This document shows, one piece after another, positions 1 through 9,127 of a stretch of 64,000 nucleotides of DNA. The stretch is from positions 28,591,401-28,655,400 of the forward strand of contig NC_063434.1 of assembly GCF_020379485.1 (NCBI RefSeq), read 5' to 3'. Position 1 is the first letter of the stretch; every line of letters starts with the position of its first letter. The notes under the pieces were generated by a model, which did no database searches, was not told the origin of the DNA, and saw only the letters and a list, made by a program, of their open reading frames with translations. The stretch is from Brassica napus (taxonomy: Eukaryota > Streptophyta > Magnoliopsida > Brassicales > Brassicaceae). The position numbers were made by a program, and so were the translations under genes.

Positions 1-917
1 TGTTAGTTTTGTTATGTATACCTCTCGAAGTAGAACTTGGCCTCTTCCAAGAGTCATCAACTTGCATTAGAGAATTACTCCCCATGGCCCCAATGTAATC
101 AACTTGTTAGTCACATCACATGAAAACCTATATACGTACAATGTCTAACTATTGTGGGCTTAGTTAAGGATAAAACTCCAAATATACAATTGTCTTATAG
201 AACTAAAGCAGAAATAATGGGCCTAACATTAAGGCCTATTTATTAAATCTTGTTGGTTAAATGGGTTTGCTAAATGCGTTTTGACGTGTTAATAACCTTG
301 CAAGAAACCCTAATAAGATTCGTATATTTAATACATAAAGTTTCCGCCCAGGCCGTGCAGGTACGTTCTGCTTAAGTTGTAATGTACGTCATTGCTAAGG
401 AACTTGTAGATAGTTGACCCTTTTATTGCTGTTCGTGTTGTTATCTTAATATTGGGTAGTTAAGTAAAAAAGTGGTGAAAGATGGGTTGTTCGTACCAAA
501 ACTGTGAAGAAATCTTCACGACGCAACAAGATTGCTGATTCTCCACCCACTTGAACAAACATATCCAAAAAAGTCCAGTGCGTGGAATCTCCGTATAGCT
601 ACAAGAGAAAGAGCGTGAATGGCGAATGGACTTTGTCCCGACGCGACGAATCAGCCATTAGAACCTACTGAGGTTAATGTCGACAAAGAGACTCCATAGA
701 TGCTTGCTTCTTTTGGAATGTCTGATATCCCCGGGTTTTCTCAAGTGGAGCCACAAGCTTTGGCACCAGGCAATGTGTTTGGCCGCCCTGGAAGAAGATT
801 CTAAGGCTTTTGAGTTTATCATTCTGAATCACAAGGAGTAGTTAGGAGACAAAAAAGTTTTGTTTTTATTACCTATGTTATGGAGTGCACTGACAACAAA
901 AGAAAATTTCAAATATT
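1..917. other. Spacer with no supportable gene
   Basis: No long open frame is present. A stretch around 480-850 has a more balanced base composition and reads like eroded coding sequence (short open segments rich in Lys, Arg and Ser broken by stops), but I cannot assign it to a family. Confidence 0.4.
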
Positions 918-1130
918 CACTACAAGAAAACAAACAAGTTGATTCGCTACGGCAGACGGAAAACAAATTCGTAGATAATTATTTTTTCATGGATTTCCAT
1001 CGGAAAAAAAAAAGTTTGGCTTCCAAAATTCCCGACGGAAACTAAAAAATGACTTATTTCGACGGATTCCTGATAGAAGAATTGACTTTCGTCGAAATTC
1101 TCCGCAGATTCTCGACTGAAGCCAATTTTT
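918..1130 (+). mobile_element. Terminal fragment of a CACTA-type DNA transposon
   Basis: The segment opens with CACTACAAGAAAA, the usual terminus of Brassicaceae CACTA elements. It is followed by subterminal sequence rich in degenerate GACGGA/TCCGTC-like motifs (about 948-1125), as is typical of the family. No matching opposite terminus (TTTTCTTGTAGTG) was found nearby and no transposase frame is present, so this is probably a solo end or heavily deleted copy. The right boundary is approximate. Confidence 0.6.
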
Positions 1131-1237
1131 CAATTTTAAAGTCAACTGAGAGTATTGAAAATATAACACTTTAGGGATTAACGGTCTCAGAAAATTATCA
1201 GGGCATATGATAATGCAAAAATAAGTTTGAAATTTTA

Positions 1238-1475
1238 TACTCCTTCCGTTTTATATTAAGTGTCGTTGTATAAATTTTTTCGTTACAAAATAAATGTGGT
1301 TTTCGATTTTCAATGCAAAATTTATTAATTTTATTCAGTTATTTATTTTTTTATTGGTTGAAATATGATTAGGTGTATAGGTAATCGTGTTTTTATATAT
1401 GAAATATACAAAATTAATTGTTTCCTTAATCTGTGTGCACAAAGTCAAAATAACAATTAATATGAAACATATGGT
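1238..1475. mobile_element. MITE-like element, 'CTCCTTCCGTTTTATATTAAG' type
   Basis: The left end reads TACTCCTTCCGTTTTATATT and the right end is a diverged inverted copy (TAATATGAAACATATGGTA). The interior matches, in inverse orientation, the stretch at about 10735-10945. This looks like a short non-autonomous DNA transposon of the Stowaway-like class known for CTCCCTCCGT termini. Family and boundaries are inferred, not proven. Confidence 0.5.
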
Positions 1476-1978
1476 ATATAATTTTATATATATATACTCA
1501 TTTTAGGGCAGATGTTGAAGTTTTTTCCTGGCAATCAAAATTTAAAATAAAATTCTAAAGAAATTATTAAAAACATAATATGTATAAAAACGTTAAGAAA
1601 ATCTTATAATTTCATTTATTAATCTCTTACAATGCCATATATAATCAATTATTTATTCAAACACACTGTCCAAATCGAGAGATATCCATATATTTTATGC
1701 ATTTTATATATGGTGGATGCTAGTGCTACACGTTAGTTATCTGCATATGCGATCTAATAATTCTGTACCTGGATGCATACCTCAATTAAGTCTTCCTCAC
1801 ATGCTTTGCATATTTTACGTTCTGTCACGTTTATAATTTCATTTATTTATCTCTTAATCAGATAAATAATATACATCCCATTCAACTTTGTAAGTCTATA
1901 TGAATGCCTAATGAGTACCAAAGGTGCACATAACACACACCTTAATTATAAACATCTCTACTATTCCCACCAGCAAAA
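1476..1978. other. Upstream region of EDGP-like copy 1
   Basis: AT-rich sequence. About 1505-1620 is clearly similar to about 3590-3700 upstream of copy 2 (shared GTTGAAG, TGGCAATCAAAA and AAATTCTAAAGAAATTA blocks). The promoter was therefore duplicated together with the coding part. Confidence 0.6.
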
Positions 1979-2658
1979 ATGTCTCGTCTTTTCATTTTTC
2001 TAAACATCATATTCATATTAATCGCAAACACCACAGGTTTGACTGAACACTACGCAAAGCCAGATCCAATATCAAAGCAAAAGCCAAATCCAATACCAAA
2101 GCAAAGGCCTCCTACTTTTGCGATTCCAATCTTCAAAGACACCAAAACCGGTCTCTACTACACCAACATGACCGTCGGGCAGCCACCACTTTCCGTTAAC
2201 CTAGTCCTAGACGTTAGTGGCTCAGCCTTATTCTTCCAATGCGGCAAACCCGGCTATAAGTCAACCTCCTATGACCCTATCCTCTGTGGGTCCCGTTGCT
2301 GCCCAACACCTAAAGACGAATGCTTCCATAACACTTGCTACGGCCCCTTCAGACCTACATGCAGAAACGAGACGTGTACATCTGCTGATGTCTCACTCGT
2401 CTCGTTTGCATATCTTTCTTTGATGCCTTGACAGAGCTTCCTGATGGTGCTAACGGCGTTCTCGGACTCGCTAATAGCTCCACGTCTTTCGTTAGTGACC
2501 TCGTCTCTTCTTACAAGATCCCTTACAAAGTCGCTCTTTGTTTACCTTCCAAGTCCGGAAAGGACTATTCCGGGAATGCTTACATTGGTGGCGGTCCGTA
2601 TTTACTGCCACTAGACCATCGGTGCTTCTTATTACACTATTTCAGGTTAATACAGTAA
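1979..2658 (+). pseudogene. EDGP/basic 7S globulin-like (TAXI-type) pseudogene, copy 1
   Basis: The first frame (1979-2431) starts with a signal peptide (MSRLFIFLNIIFILIANTTG) and continues with the N-terminal pepsin-like fold of extracellular dermal glycoprotein/xylanase-inhibitor-like proteins (GLYYTNMTVGQPP, cysteine-rich CGSRCCP and CRNETC). It runs into a stop. The following segment, GANGVLGLANSSTSFVSDLVSSYKIP, is in another frame from about 2428. Against copies 2 and 3 about 30-40 residues are missing at the junction. Homology stops near 2610, where sequence shared with 13750-13960 begins. The usual aspartic-protease DTG is DVSG here. Family members are secreted and often act as glycosidase inhibitors rather than proteases. 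This copy is dead: deletion, frameshift and 3' truncation. Confidence 0.85.
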
Positions 2659-2825
2659 ATACAATTTCTTAAAACAGAATTTGACCTGTCGAACAGCGCA
2701 TCCAATTCAACTCCGTGGATACAAAGTCGATCACTGACCCAAACCAAAGCTCATAAAATAAAACTGACCTATACAAACGAACAGAAGTAGAACTACTGTA
2801 TATATCTAACCTGCTGGTGCAATTA
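2617..2825 (+). repeat. Segment duplicated at about 13748-13960
   Basis: From CTTCTTATTACACTATTT onward the sequence parallels 13748-13960 (shared AATACAGTAAATA, CAACTCCGT and CTGTATATATCTAAC blocks), with roughly 80% similarity by eye. It truncates EDGP-like copy 1, so it marks a rearrangement or insertion breakpoint. Confidence 0.65.
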
Positions 2826-3948
2826 GAATGTGTTTGCTCTTATTTTGTGATGAAAATGAATTATGTATTTATATCAAAGATTTCATAAATTTCTGGTAGT
2901 TCAAGAATTTTTTGGGCCTCCTAGCATTTTCATTATAATAAACTCTTCATTGTTATATAATTACTGATACTAAAACTAATATTTCATCCTTTTCATGAAA
3001 ATGGAGTTCATTTTTGTTTTAAAAATAATTGTGATTAATATATTCTACACATAAATACTAATTTTATTCTGCTTTAATATATATATATATATATATATAT
3101 ATTCGATTCATTGAAAATTACTTTACAGACGAAAATCAGAAATAGCTTAAATTACTATACATATACTAATATTTTTAATATGCGTAAATGTATTTAAAAA
3201 TACTTAGTATGAAACGCAAGGAAAATTAACTACATATTTTGTTGCAACTGACACTTGGCAGAAGGGTTGAGGTGCGCTATGGATCCATCGCATATGCCAA
3301 CGAGTCTTTGATTTCAAGCTTAATCACTTGCTGCCTTAAATAAAAAAAATTAAATCATCGACTCTATTTTTGTTACGTCTCCTACATCACCGACCATATC
3401 AATTATGCACTTTATGTACGGTGTCCGTTACTCTTTAGTGATCTGCACATATACATGAGTTTGTTTGGCCTCTTGACGTTGCTATTATAATAACACTATA
3501 CTATTAGCCTAAAAAATAGTTTTCCTTTGATTAAAATGATTTTATAAGTGTTTTTCATGAAGAAGGTTTTTAATAGTTTATATATACTTATTGTACGGCA
3601 GGTGTTGAAGATTATTTCTTGGCAATCAAAAGTTAAAACAAAATTCTAAAGAAATTACTAAAAACATATAATATGTATAAAACGTTAGAAAATCTTGTTT
3701 TCCAATTTTTATGGATCCAAAGCAGACCGACGAATCTTTAGCTTCAGTCTTCCTCGTTTGCTTAGTTTACTTTAATTCAGTTAAAAAACTTTTTGTCACG
3801 TTTATAATTTCATTTATTTATCTCTTATATACCATATCAAAATATCCCATACAACATTGAAACTTTATATATGCAAATACCTAGTGTCTAGTGATATCAG
3901 AGCAACAACATAACTCGCACATCTCTACCATTTCCCCACCATCAAAAA
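2826..3948. other. AT-rich spacer with (AT)n microsatellite and copy-2 promoter
   Basis: No gene is seen. An (AT)n run covers about 3077-3102. The part from about 3590 to 3948 is the duplicated upstream region of the EDGP-like genes and leads directly into the copy-2 start codon. Confidence 0.6.
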
Positions 3949-4275
3949 ATGTCTCGTCTTTTCATTTTCTTAAACATTATCTTCGTTTTAATCGCAAACA
4001 CGACTTCTTTAACCGAACACAACCTAAAGCCAAAGCCAAAGCCTAATACTTTTGTAATTCCTGTCTTCAAGGACACCAGAAGTGGTCTCTACTATACCAA
4101 CGTGACGGTTGGCAAGCCACCAGTTGTTGCTAACCTAGTCGTAGACGTTAGAGGCTCAGCCTTATGGTTTGAATGCGATACGGTGGGCTATAACTCAACC
4201 ACGTCAACCCCTGTCCCCTGCGGGTCCCCCGGCTGCGAACAAACTAAAGATAAATGCACCACTTGTCAAGCTTAC
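3949..4275 (+). pseudogene. EDGP/xylanase-inhibitor-like gene, copy 2, 5' part (split by copia element)
   Basis: The frame encodes 109 residues: signal peptide (MSRLFIFLNIIFVLIANTTS), then a pepsin-like N-lobe with GLYYTNVTVGKPP and LVVDVRGSALWFEC. The catalytic DTG of aspartic proteases is DVRG, so protease activity is unlikely; this agrees with the inhibitor/EDGP branch. It breaks after codon 109 (Tyr, 4273-4275), exactly where the retrotransposon begins. The continuation at 9128 is in the same reading frame. Relative to copy 3, about 14 cysteine-containing residues are missing just before the break (around GCEQTKDKCTTC), so this copy had an in-frame deletion independent of the insertion. 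The separated halves would total about 412 residues, near the usual family length of about 430. Confidence 0.88.
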
Positions 4276-4426
4276 TGAAATATTATGTGAAAGCTTGAGT
4301 TTATTCATTCCATATGATGAGTATATATACAAAGTACAATATCCTAAGTTAACTAGTACAAGATCCTGATAAGGATGAATCTAAGTTATAATAGGAATAG
4401 GAAACTTCTTCGTAGTTATCCCTTTA
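4276..4426 (-). repeat. 3' LTR of copia element
   Basis: 151 bp, base-for-base identical by eye to 8972-9122. On the sense (minus) strand it reads TAAAGGGATAAC...AATATTTCA. It is preceded on the sense strand by the polypurine tract and followed by the target duplication CTTAC (read on the plus strand). Confidence 0.96.
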
Positions 4427-4440
4427 CTCCCCCTCAAGTT
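4427..4440 (-). promoter_or_regulatory. Polypurine tract of copia element
   Basis: The sense strand reads AACTTGAGGGGGAG immediately before the 3' LTR, the usual plus-strand DNA priming site of copia elements. The pol stop codon (TGA, 4434-4436) lies inside this tract. Confidence 0.9.
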
Positions 4441-7400
4441 GGCAATGAGGTATCACGAATGCCTAACTTGAACAACAGATATTGAAATGTAGGTGTAGGG
4501 AGAGCTTTAGTGAGAAGATCAGCTGGCTGTTCTTTAGTAGAAATATGCTCAAGACGCAGAAACTTGGCTTTGACAGCATCCCGGGTTGTGTGACAATCAT
4601 TTTCTACATGCTTGGTGCGCTCATGAAACACTGGATTAGTAGCAATATGTATAGCGGATTTACTGTCACAGTGAAGAGTAATCGGTTGATCATGAGTGAA
4701 GCCGAGCATAAGAGTTAGTTTCTTCAACCATTTTAACTCACAAGTAGTATCTGCCATAGCTCGGTATTCTGACTCCGCCGAGGAACGCGAGACCGTGGGC
4801 TGCTTCTTAGTACGCCACGAGATAAGGGAATCACCGAGAAAAACGACGTAAGCGCTCAAGGAGCGGCGAGTAGTTGGACAAGAAGACCAGTCCGCATCAC
4901 AGTAGGCCGAGATATGCATATTGCACGTAGCTTTGAGCATAATCCCTTGATCTGGAGTTCCTTTAAGATAGCGTACTACCCGAAGTGCTGCAGACCAATG
5001 TGCCTCTAAGGGCTTCTGCATAAACTGAGATAAGATATGTATAATGTAGCTCAAATCTGGGCGAGTAAAAGTAAGATATATGAGACGTCCAACCAAGCGA
5101 CGATAGGGCTTTGGGTCCGTCAGAAGCGTGTGTGAGTTGGTTTTATCGGCCGGGACCAGTTTAGTATTAAGTTCTGTAGGTGTAGGAGAAGGCTTGGCGC
5201 CAAGAAGACCACATTCTGTGACTATATCCAGAGTGTACTTCCGTTGAGAAACAAAGATCCCCTCTGGCCCTCGTGCGACTTCCAAGCCAATAAAGTATTT
5301 AAGTTTTCCTAAGTCCTTCATCTTGAAGCACTTATGTAGATAATTCTTAAACCTCTGTATGACGGAGATATCATTCCCAGCTATAATAAAGTCGTCAACA
5401 TACACCAAGATATGGAGACACACATTCCTGTCGTGATTGACATAGGAGAACAGAGAGTAGTCTTCACGACTTTGTGTGAATCCAAAGTGAAGTAGAGATT
5501 TACTCAATTTTGCAAACCAACACCGAGGAGCTTGTTTTAAACCATAGAGAGATTTCCTGAGGCGGCACACCTGATTAGGCTTGTCGGTTTTAAAACCTTG
5601 AGGTAGCTGCATATATATTTCCTCTTCAAGGTCTCCATGTAAGAAAGCGTTGTGAACATCCATCTGATGGATTTCCCAGCGTTGAGCTGCCGAGACAGCA
5701 AGTAGAAAACGAACTGTATTCATCTTTGCAACCGGTGCGAATGTATCTTTGTAATCAATACCAGCCTTTTGTCGATTTCCTCGGGCCACAAGGCGTGCCT
5801 TAGGACGTTCGACTGTGCCATCAGAGTTGTATTTGTTGGAGTATATCCATTGACACCCGATTGTTTTCTTGCCTGGCGGAAGTGTAGTGACATCCCACGT
5901 ATGTTGTGATTCCAAAGCCGCAATCTCAGACTTCATCGCTCCATTAAACCGTGGGTCTCTTACTGCCTCAGAGTAATTACGAGGAACAGCCTCGGTTGTG
6001 ATAGTAACCAGAAAAGCCTGGTGCTGTTTAGTAAATGCAGAGACAGATAAGTAGTTAGCAATAGGATACAGTGTCTTACCTGGAACCGCTATCGGAGAAC
6101 TAGAATCAGAGAGTGAGAGATCGTGAGGGGGGGTCGTAGTCGTAGCTGCATGAGTAATATAATTCTTGAGTAGAATAGAAGGCTTCTTAGTTCTCTGTCC
6201 TCGACCAAGAACTTCCAGTAACCCTGGAGAAGGAACATCTTGTTGTTCAGTATCTGAAGAAGTAGGGGCCACTGGTGAAACATTTATTGGAGTCGGAGGC
6301 AGAGATACCGACGGTAGTGATGTTTCAGCCGGAGAAACCATATCTGGAGGTGGCAGTGGATTTGTAGAAGTTTCAGTATTTGCAGTAGGCGGAACAGAAT
6401 CGGTATGTGGGACAGGATCCGAAGGTGGAGACTGAGTACTCCCCCTGGAGTCAAGAATCGGGTCGAGCCACTCATCTCCAGGTTCATTCACTTGCAAAAC
6501 TGGTGGAGAAACATGAGGTGTATCGTCAATACCAGGGAATTTATCTTCAAAGAAGATCACATCTCTGCTAACAAAGAATTCATTCCGATCTATATCAAAC
6601 AGTCTCCATCCCTTAGTGCCAAAAGGGTAGCCCACAAAGAGACACTTGCGACTGCGATCACCAAACTTATCTTTATCTCGACCGCGACGGTGAGCAAAAC
6701 AAAGACATCCAAAGACTCGTAGTAGATCATACGCCGGCGGCTTGCCATGGAGTACTTCATACGGTGTCTTGCCATCCAAGAGAGGTGATGGTGTTCGATT
6801 AATAATGTGAGCCGCAGTCATAATACTTTCACCCCAAAACTCAACGGGAAGACGACCTTGAAAGAGACAAGCACGTGCAATATTAAGAATATGTCGATGC
6901 TTACGTTCAACACGGCCATTCTGCTGTGGCGTATCAACGCAAGACGTCTGATGCTGAATCCCATTCTTCTGGAAGAATGACTTAAGAACCATAAACTCAG
7001 AACCGTTGTCCGTGCGTACTATCTTGACATCATGACCAAATTGTTTTGCGGCCATAGCACAGAAGTTCTGAAGTAGATTAGAAACCTCCGACTTTTCCAA
7101 CATTAAATAAGTCCAAACTGCTCTCGAGTGATCATCAACAATGGTTAGAAAATAATTTGCACTAGAAGAAGAGGGTGTTCGATAGGGACCCCAGACATCA
7201 CAATGTATAAGAGAAAACGGTGCCTCTGCTTTATTAGAACTATCAGGAAAAACCTTTCGTGTTTGTTTAGCACGAAAACAAATGTCACACTGACTAAAAT
7301 CACTAGGATCTATTTTAAAACTATCAAAAACCGGTAGAGTAGATAGAACTTTGTAGGAAGGGTGTCCAAGACGACGATGCCACAGAACCGTTGAAGATGA

Positions 7401-8906
7401 TTTCGACGTTGATGCTGCTTGAACCCGTGCGACTTTGACCCCCGTAAAGTAGTAAACCCCCTCACGTTCTTCACCTGCTCCAATCAGAGTCCTCGAAAAA
7501 CGGTCCTGTAAAACACACAATGTATCAGTAAAGATTGCTATGCATCCAGTTTGCTTTAATAATTTAGAAACTGATATCAAAGTGCAGTAGAATTCTGGCA
7601 CGTATAGAACGTTGTGTAAAGAGTAGTCCTTGCTTAACCGCAAGGTACCCTGTTTTGTTGCTTGCGAAGCTTTTCCGTTCGGGAATGTTACTGATGAGGG
7701 GTGTATATCAGATACGTCATGAAGAAGTGATATGTCTCCCGTCATATGGTGAGACGCTCCTGTATCAATAATAGCATCAGTAATATATGTTTTACCCGAC
7801 AGACGTTCCGAAGAAAGATTGGATTGCTGGTTCTGAAGAAGTGTGATTAATGAGGCGATCTGTTCATTGTTGATGGAAGTCGTGGCATGTGAAGCTCGAC
7901 CACGACCACGTCCCCTGTTCCCACCAGAACGACCTCCTCTTCCTCCGCGGGAGTTTTGCGAAGATTGACCAGACAAGTTGCTGTTTGAGCGGTGATATTG
8001 TTCTTGATACCAATCCGGAAAGCCGTGTAGTAGAAAACACTCTGATTTTTCGTGTCCTGTACGTCCACAATGAGTGCACGAGCGGTTAGGATCACGAGAA
8101 CGATAAGATGAAGTATCAGTAGTAGAAGAAGAAGAATCTTTTGTTGGTTCTGTTTTTGCAGAAAATCCTAGAACATCAGATCGTTGTTCCTTTGCTTTGG
8201 TGGAGATCATATTCTGTTCTTCTCGTATCACACGAGAATAGACAGTGTTGATATCTGGCAAAGGTTCTTCATCAGTAATGCGAGAACGAATTGAAGCAAA
8301 ACGTGCATCATCCAAGCCAAAGAGAAATTTATGGACACGTGAATCTTCTCGTTCCTTTTCTATCTCAGATGCTGCATCGCAGGTACACGGGCGAGTTGTT
8401 TTAAGATTTTGTAACTCCTCCCATAGCTTCGTTAGTCGACCATAGTACTCAAGAACAGGTTGTCCATCTTGCTTGCAGTTTGTGATTGCATCTTGAAGTT
8501 GATGAACCCGGGTTCCGTTCTTGACTGAAAAACGTAAACACAGTGTTTCCCAAAGCTTGTGAGCATCCGGGACAAAGGTAACAGTTGAACGAACTTTCGC
8601 ATCAATTGACGTTCGAATCCATCCAACAATCATAGCATTAGTAGTCAGCCAGCGAGAGAGATCTGGTTCAGAGTCGGGTTTTGGTATAGTTCCGTCAATG
8701 AAACCAGTTTTTCGTTTGGCTTGAAGCGAGTTACGAAGTTCTGTTGACCACTCCGAATAATTCTCGCTATTAAGCGTAACAGAAGTAATAAGAGCCCCTG
8801 GATTATCCGAGGGGTGAAGATAGTAAGGTGACGAAGCATTGATAGCTTGTGGAGTCACCGAAGTTGTATCAGTATTGATCGATGAAGATGAATTATCATC
8901 AGCCAT
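4434..8906 (-). CDS. Copia gag-pol polyprotein (1490 aa)
   Basis: Single frame from ATG at 8906. Visible domains in order: gag with ENYSEWSTELRNSLQAK (about residues 48-64) and a CCHC zinc knuckle CTHCGRTGHEKSEC (about 275-290); retropepsin DTGASHHMTGD (about 381); GAG-pre-integrase LWHRRLGHPS (about 510); integrase core with D in IHCDVWGPY (about 570), D in VRTDNGSEF (about 632) and E in NGRVERKH (about 665); reverse transcriptase with YVDD (about 1168); RNase H with YCDADWSSC and SRSSAESEYRAM (about 1330-1385). The integrase-before-RT order defines copia. All catalytic residues I could look for are present and there is no internal stop, so the protein is probably functional. Open frames on the opposite strand within this span are shadows. 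Confidence 0.97.
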   Translation of the reverse strand: MADDNSSSSINTDTTSVTPQAINASSPYYLHPSDNPGALITSVTLNSENYSEWSTELRNSLQAKRKTGFIDGTIPKPDSEPDLSRWLTTNAMIVGWIRTSIDAKVRSTVTFVPDAHKLWETLCLRFSVKNGTRVHQLQDAITNCKQDGQPVLEYYGRLTKLWEELQNLKTTRPCTCDAASEIEKEREDSRVHKFLFGLDDARFASIRSRITDEEPLPDINTVYSRVIREEQNMISTKAKEQRSDVLGFSAKTEPTKDSSSSTTDTSSYRSRDPNRSCTHCGRTGHEKSECFLLHGFPDWYQEQYHRSNSNLSGQSSQNSRGGRGGRSGGNRGRGRGRASHATTSINNEQIASLITLLQNQQSNLSSERLSGKTYITDAIIDTGASHHMTGDISLLHDVSDIHPSSVTFPNGKASQATKQGTLRLSKDYSLHNVLYVPEFYCTLISVSKLLKQTGCIAIFTDTLCVLQDRFSRTLIGAGEEREGVYYFTGVKVARVQAASTSKSSSTVLWHRRLGHPSYKVLSTLPVFDSFKIDPSDFSQCDICFRAKQTRKVFPDSSNKAEAPFSLIHCDVWGPYRTPSSSSANYFLTIVDDHSRAVWTYLMLEKSEVSNLLQNFCAMAAKQFGHDVKIVRTDNGSEFMVLKSFFQKNGIQHQTSCVDTPQQNGRVERKHRHILNIARACLFQGRLPVEFWGESIMTAAHIINRTPSPLLDGKTPYEVLHGKPPAYDLLRVFGCLCFAHRRGRDKDKFGDRSRKCLFVGYPFGTKGWRLFDIDRNEFFVSRDVIFFEDKFPGIDDTPHVSPPVLQVNEPGDEWLDPILDSRGSTQSPPSDPVPHTDSVPPTANTETSTNPLPPPDMVSPAETSLPSVSLPPTPINVSPVAPTSSDTEQQDVPSPGLLEVLGRGQRTKKPSILLKNYITHAATTTTPPHDLSLSDSSSPIAVPGKTLYPIANYLSVSAFTKQHQAFLVTITTEAVPRNYSEAVRDPRFNGAMKSEIAALESQHTWDVTTLPPGKKTIGCQWIYSNKYNSDGTVERPKARLVARGNRQKAGIDYKDTFAPVAKMNTVRFLLAVSAAQRWEIHQMDVHNAFLHGDLEEEIYMQLPQGFKTDKPNQVCRLRKSLYGLKQAPRCWFAKLSKSLLHFGFTQSREDYSLFSYVNHDRNVCLHILVYVDDFIIAGNDISVIQRFKNYLHKCFKMKDLGKLKYFIGLEVARGPEGIFVSQRKYTLDIVTECGLLGAKPSPTPTELNTKLVPADKTNSHTLLTDPKPYRRLVGRLIYLTFTRPDLSYIIHILSQFMQKPLEAHWSAALRVVRYLKGTPDQGIMLKATCNMHISAYCDADWSSCPTTRRSLSAYVVFLGDSLISWRTKKQPTVSRSSAESEYRAMADTTCELKWLKKLTLMLGFTHDQPITLHCDSKSAIHIATNPVFHERTKHVENDCHTTRDAVKAKFLRLEHISTKEQPADLLTKALPTPTFQYLLFKLGIRDTSLPT

Positions 8907-8959
8907 TGTAGAAGTAGAACGTATATGTGTTTGAGAAATTTAGGTCAAAGAATCTTATA

Positions 8960-8971
8960 GCTCTGATACCA
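8960..8971 (-). promoter_or_regulatory. Primer-binding site (initiator tRNA-Met) of copia element
   Basis: The sense strand reads TGGTATCAGAGC directly after the 5' LTR, complementary to the 3' end of plant initiator tRNA-Met and standard for copia elements. Confidence 0.93.
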
Positions 8972-9122
8972 TGAAATATTATGTGAAAGCTTGAGTTTAT
9001 TCATTCCATATGATGAGTATATATACAAAGTACAATATCCTAAGTTAACTAGTACAAGATCCTGATAAGGATGAATCTAAGTTATAATAGGAATAGGAAA
9101 CTTCTTCGTAGTTATCCCTTTA
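8972..9122 (-). repeat. 5' LTR of copia element
   Basis: 151 bp, identical to 4276-4426. It is flanked on its outer side by the target duplication CTTAC (9123-9127), after which the host gene resumes. Confidence 0.96.
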
Positions 9123-9127
9123 CTTAC

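Larger units (their letters stand above)
4276..9122 (-). mobile_element. Intact Ty1/copia LTR-retrotransposon, 4.85 kb
   Basis: Two identical 151-bp LTRs (4276-4426 and 8972-9122) bracket a single uninterrupted gag-pol frame on the minus strand. The target-site duplication CTTAC is perfect (4271-4275 and 9123-9127). The primer-binding site, complementary to initiator tRNA-Met, abuts the 5' LTR, and a polypurine tract abuts the 3' LTR. Identical LTRs, a perfect duplication and an open 1490-codon frame indicate a very recent and potentially autonomous insertion. The LTRs are unusually short, and on the sense strand each begins with TA instead of the usual TG while ending in the usual CA. The element sits inside the coding sequence of EDGP-like copy 2. 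Confidence 0.97.

Noticed and set aside
3077..3102. (AT)n run as a possible TATA promoter
   Set aside because: Too far (about 850 bp) from the nearest start codon and a plain microsatellite.
5720..8839. Several 60-105-codon frames on both strands within 4434-8906
   Set aside because: Shadows of the copia gag-pol frame.
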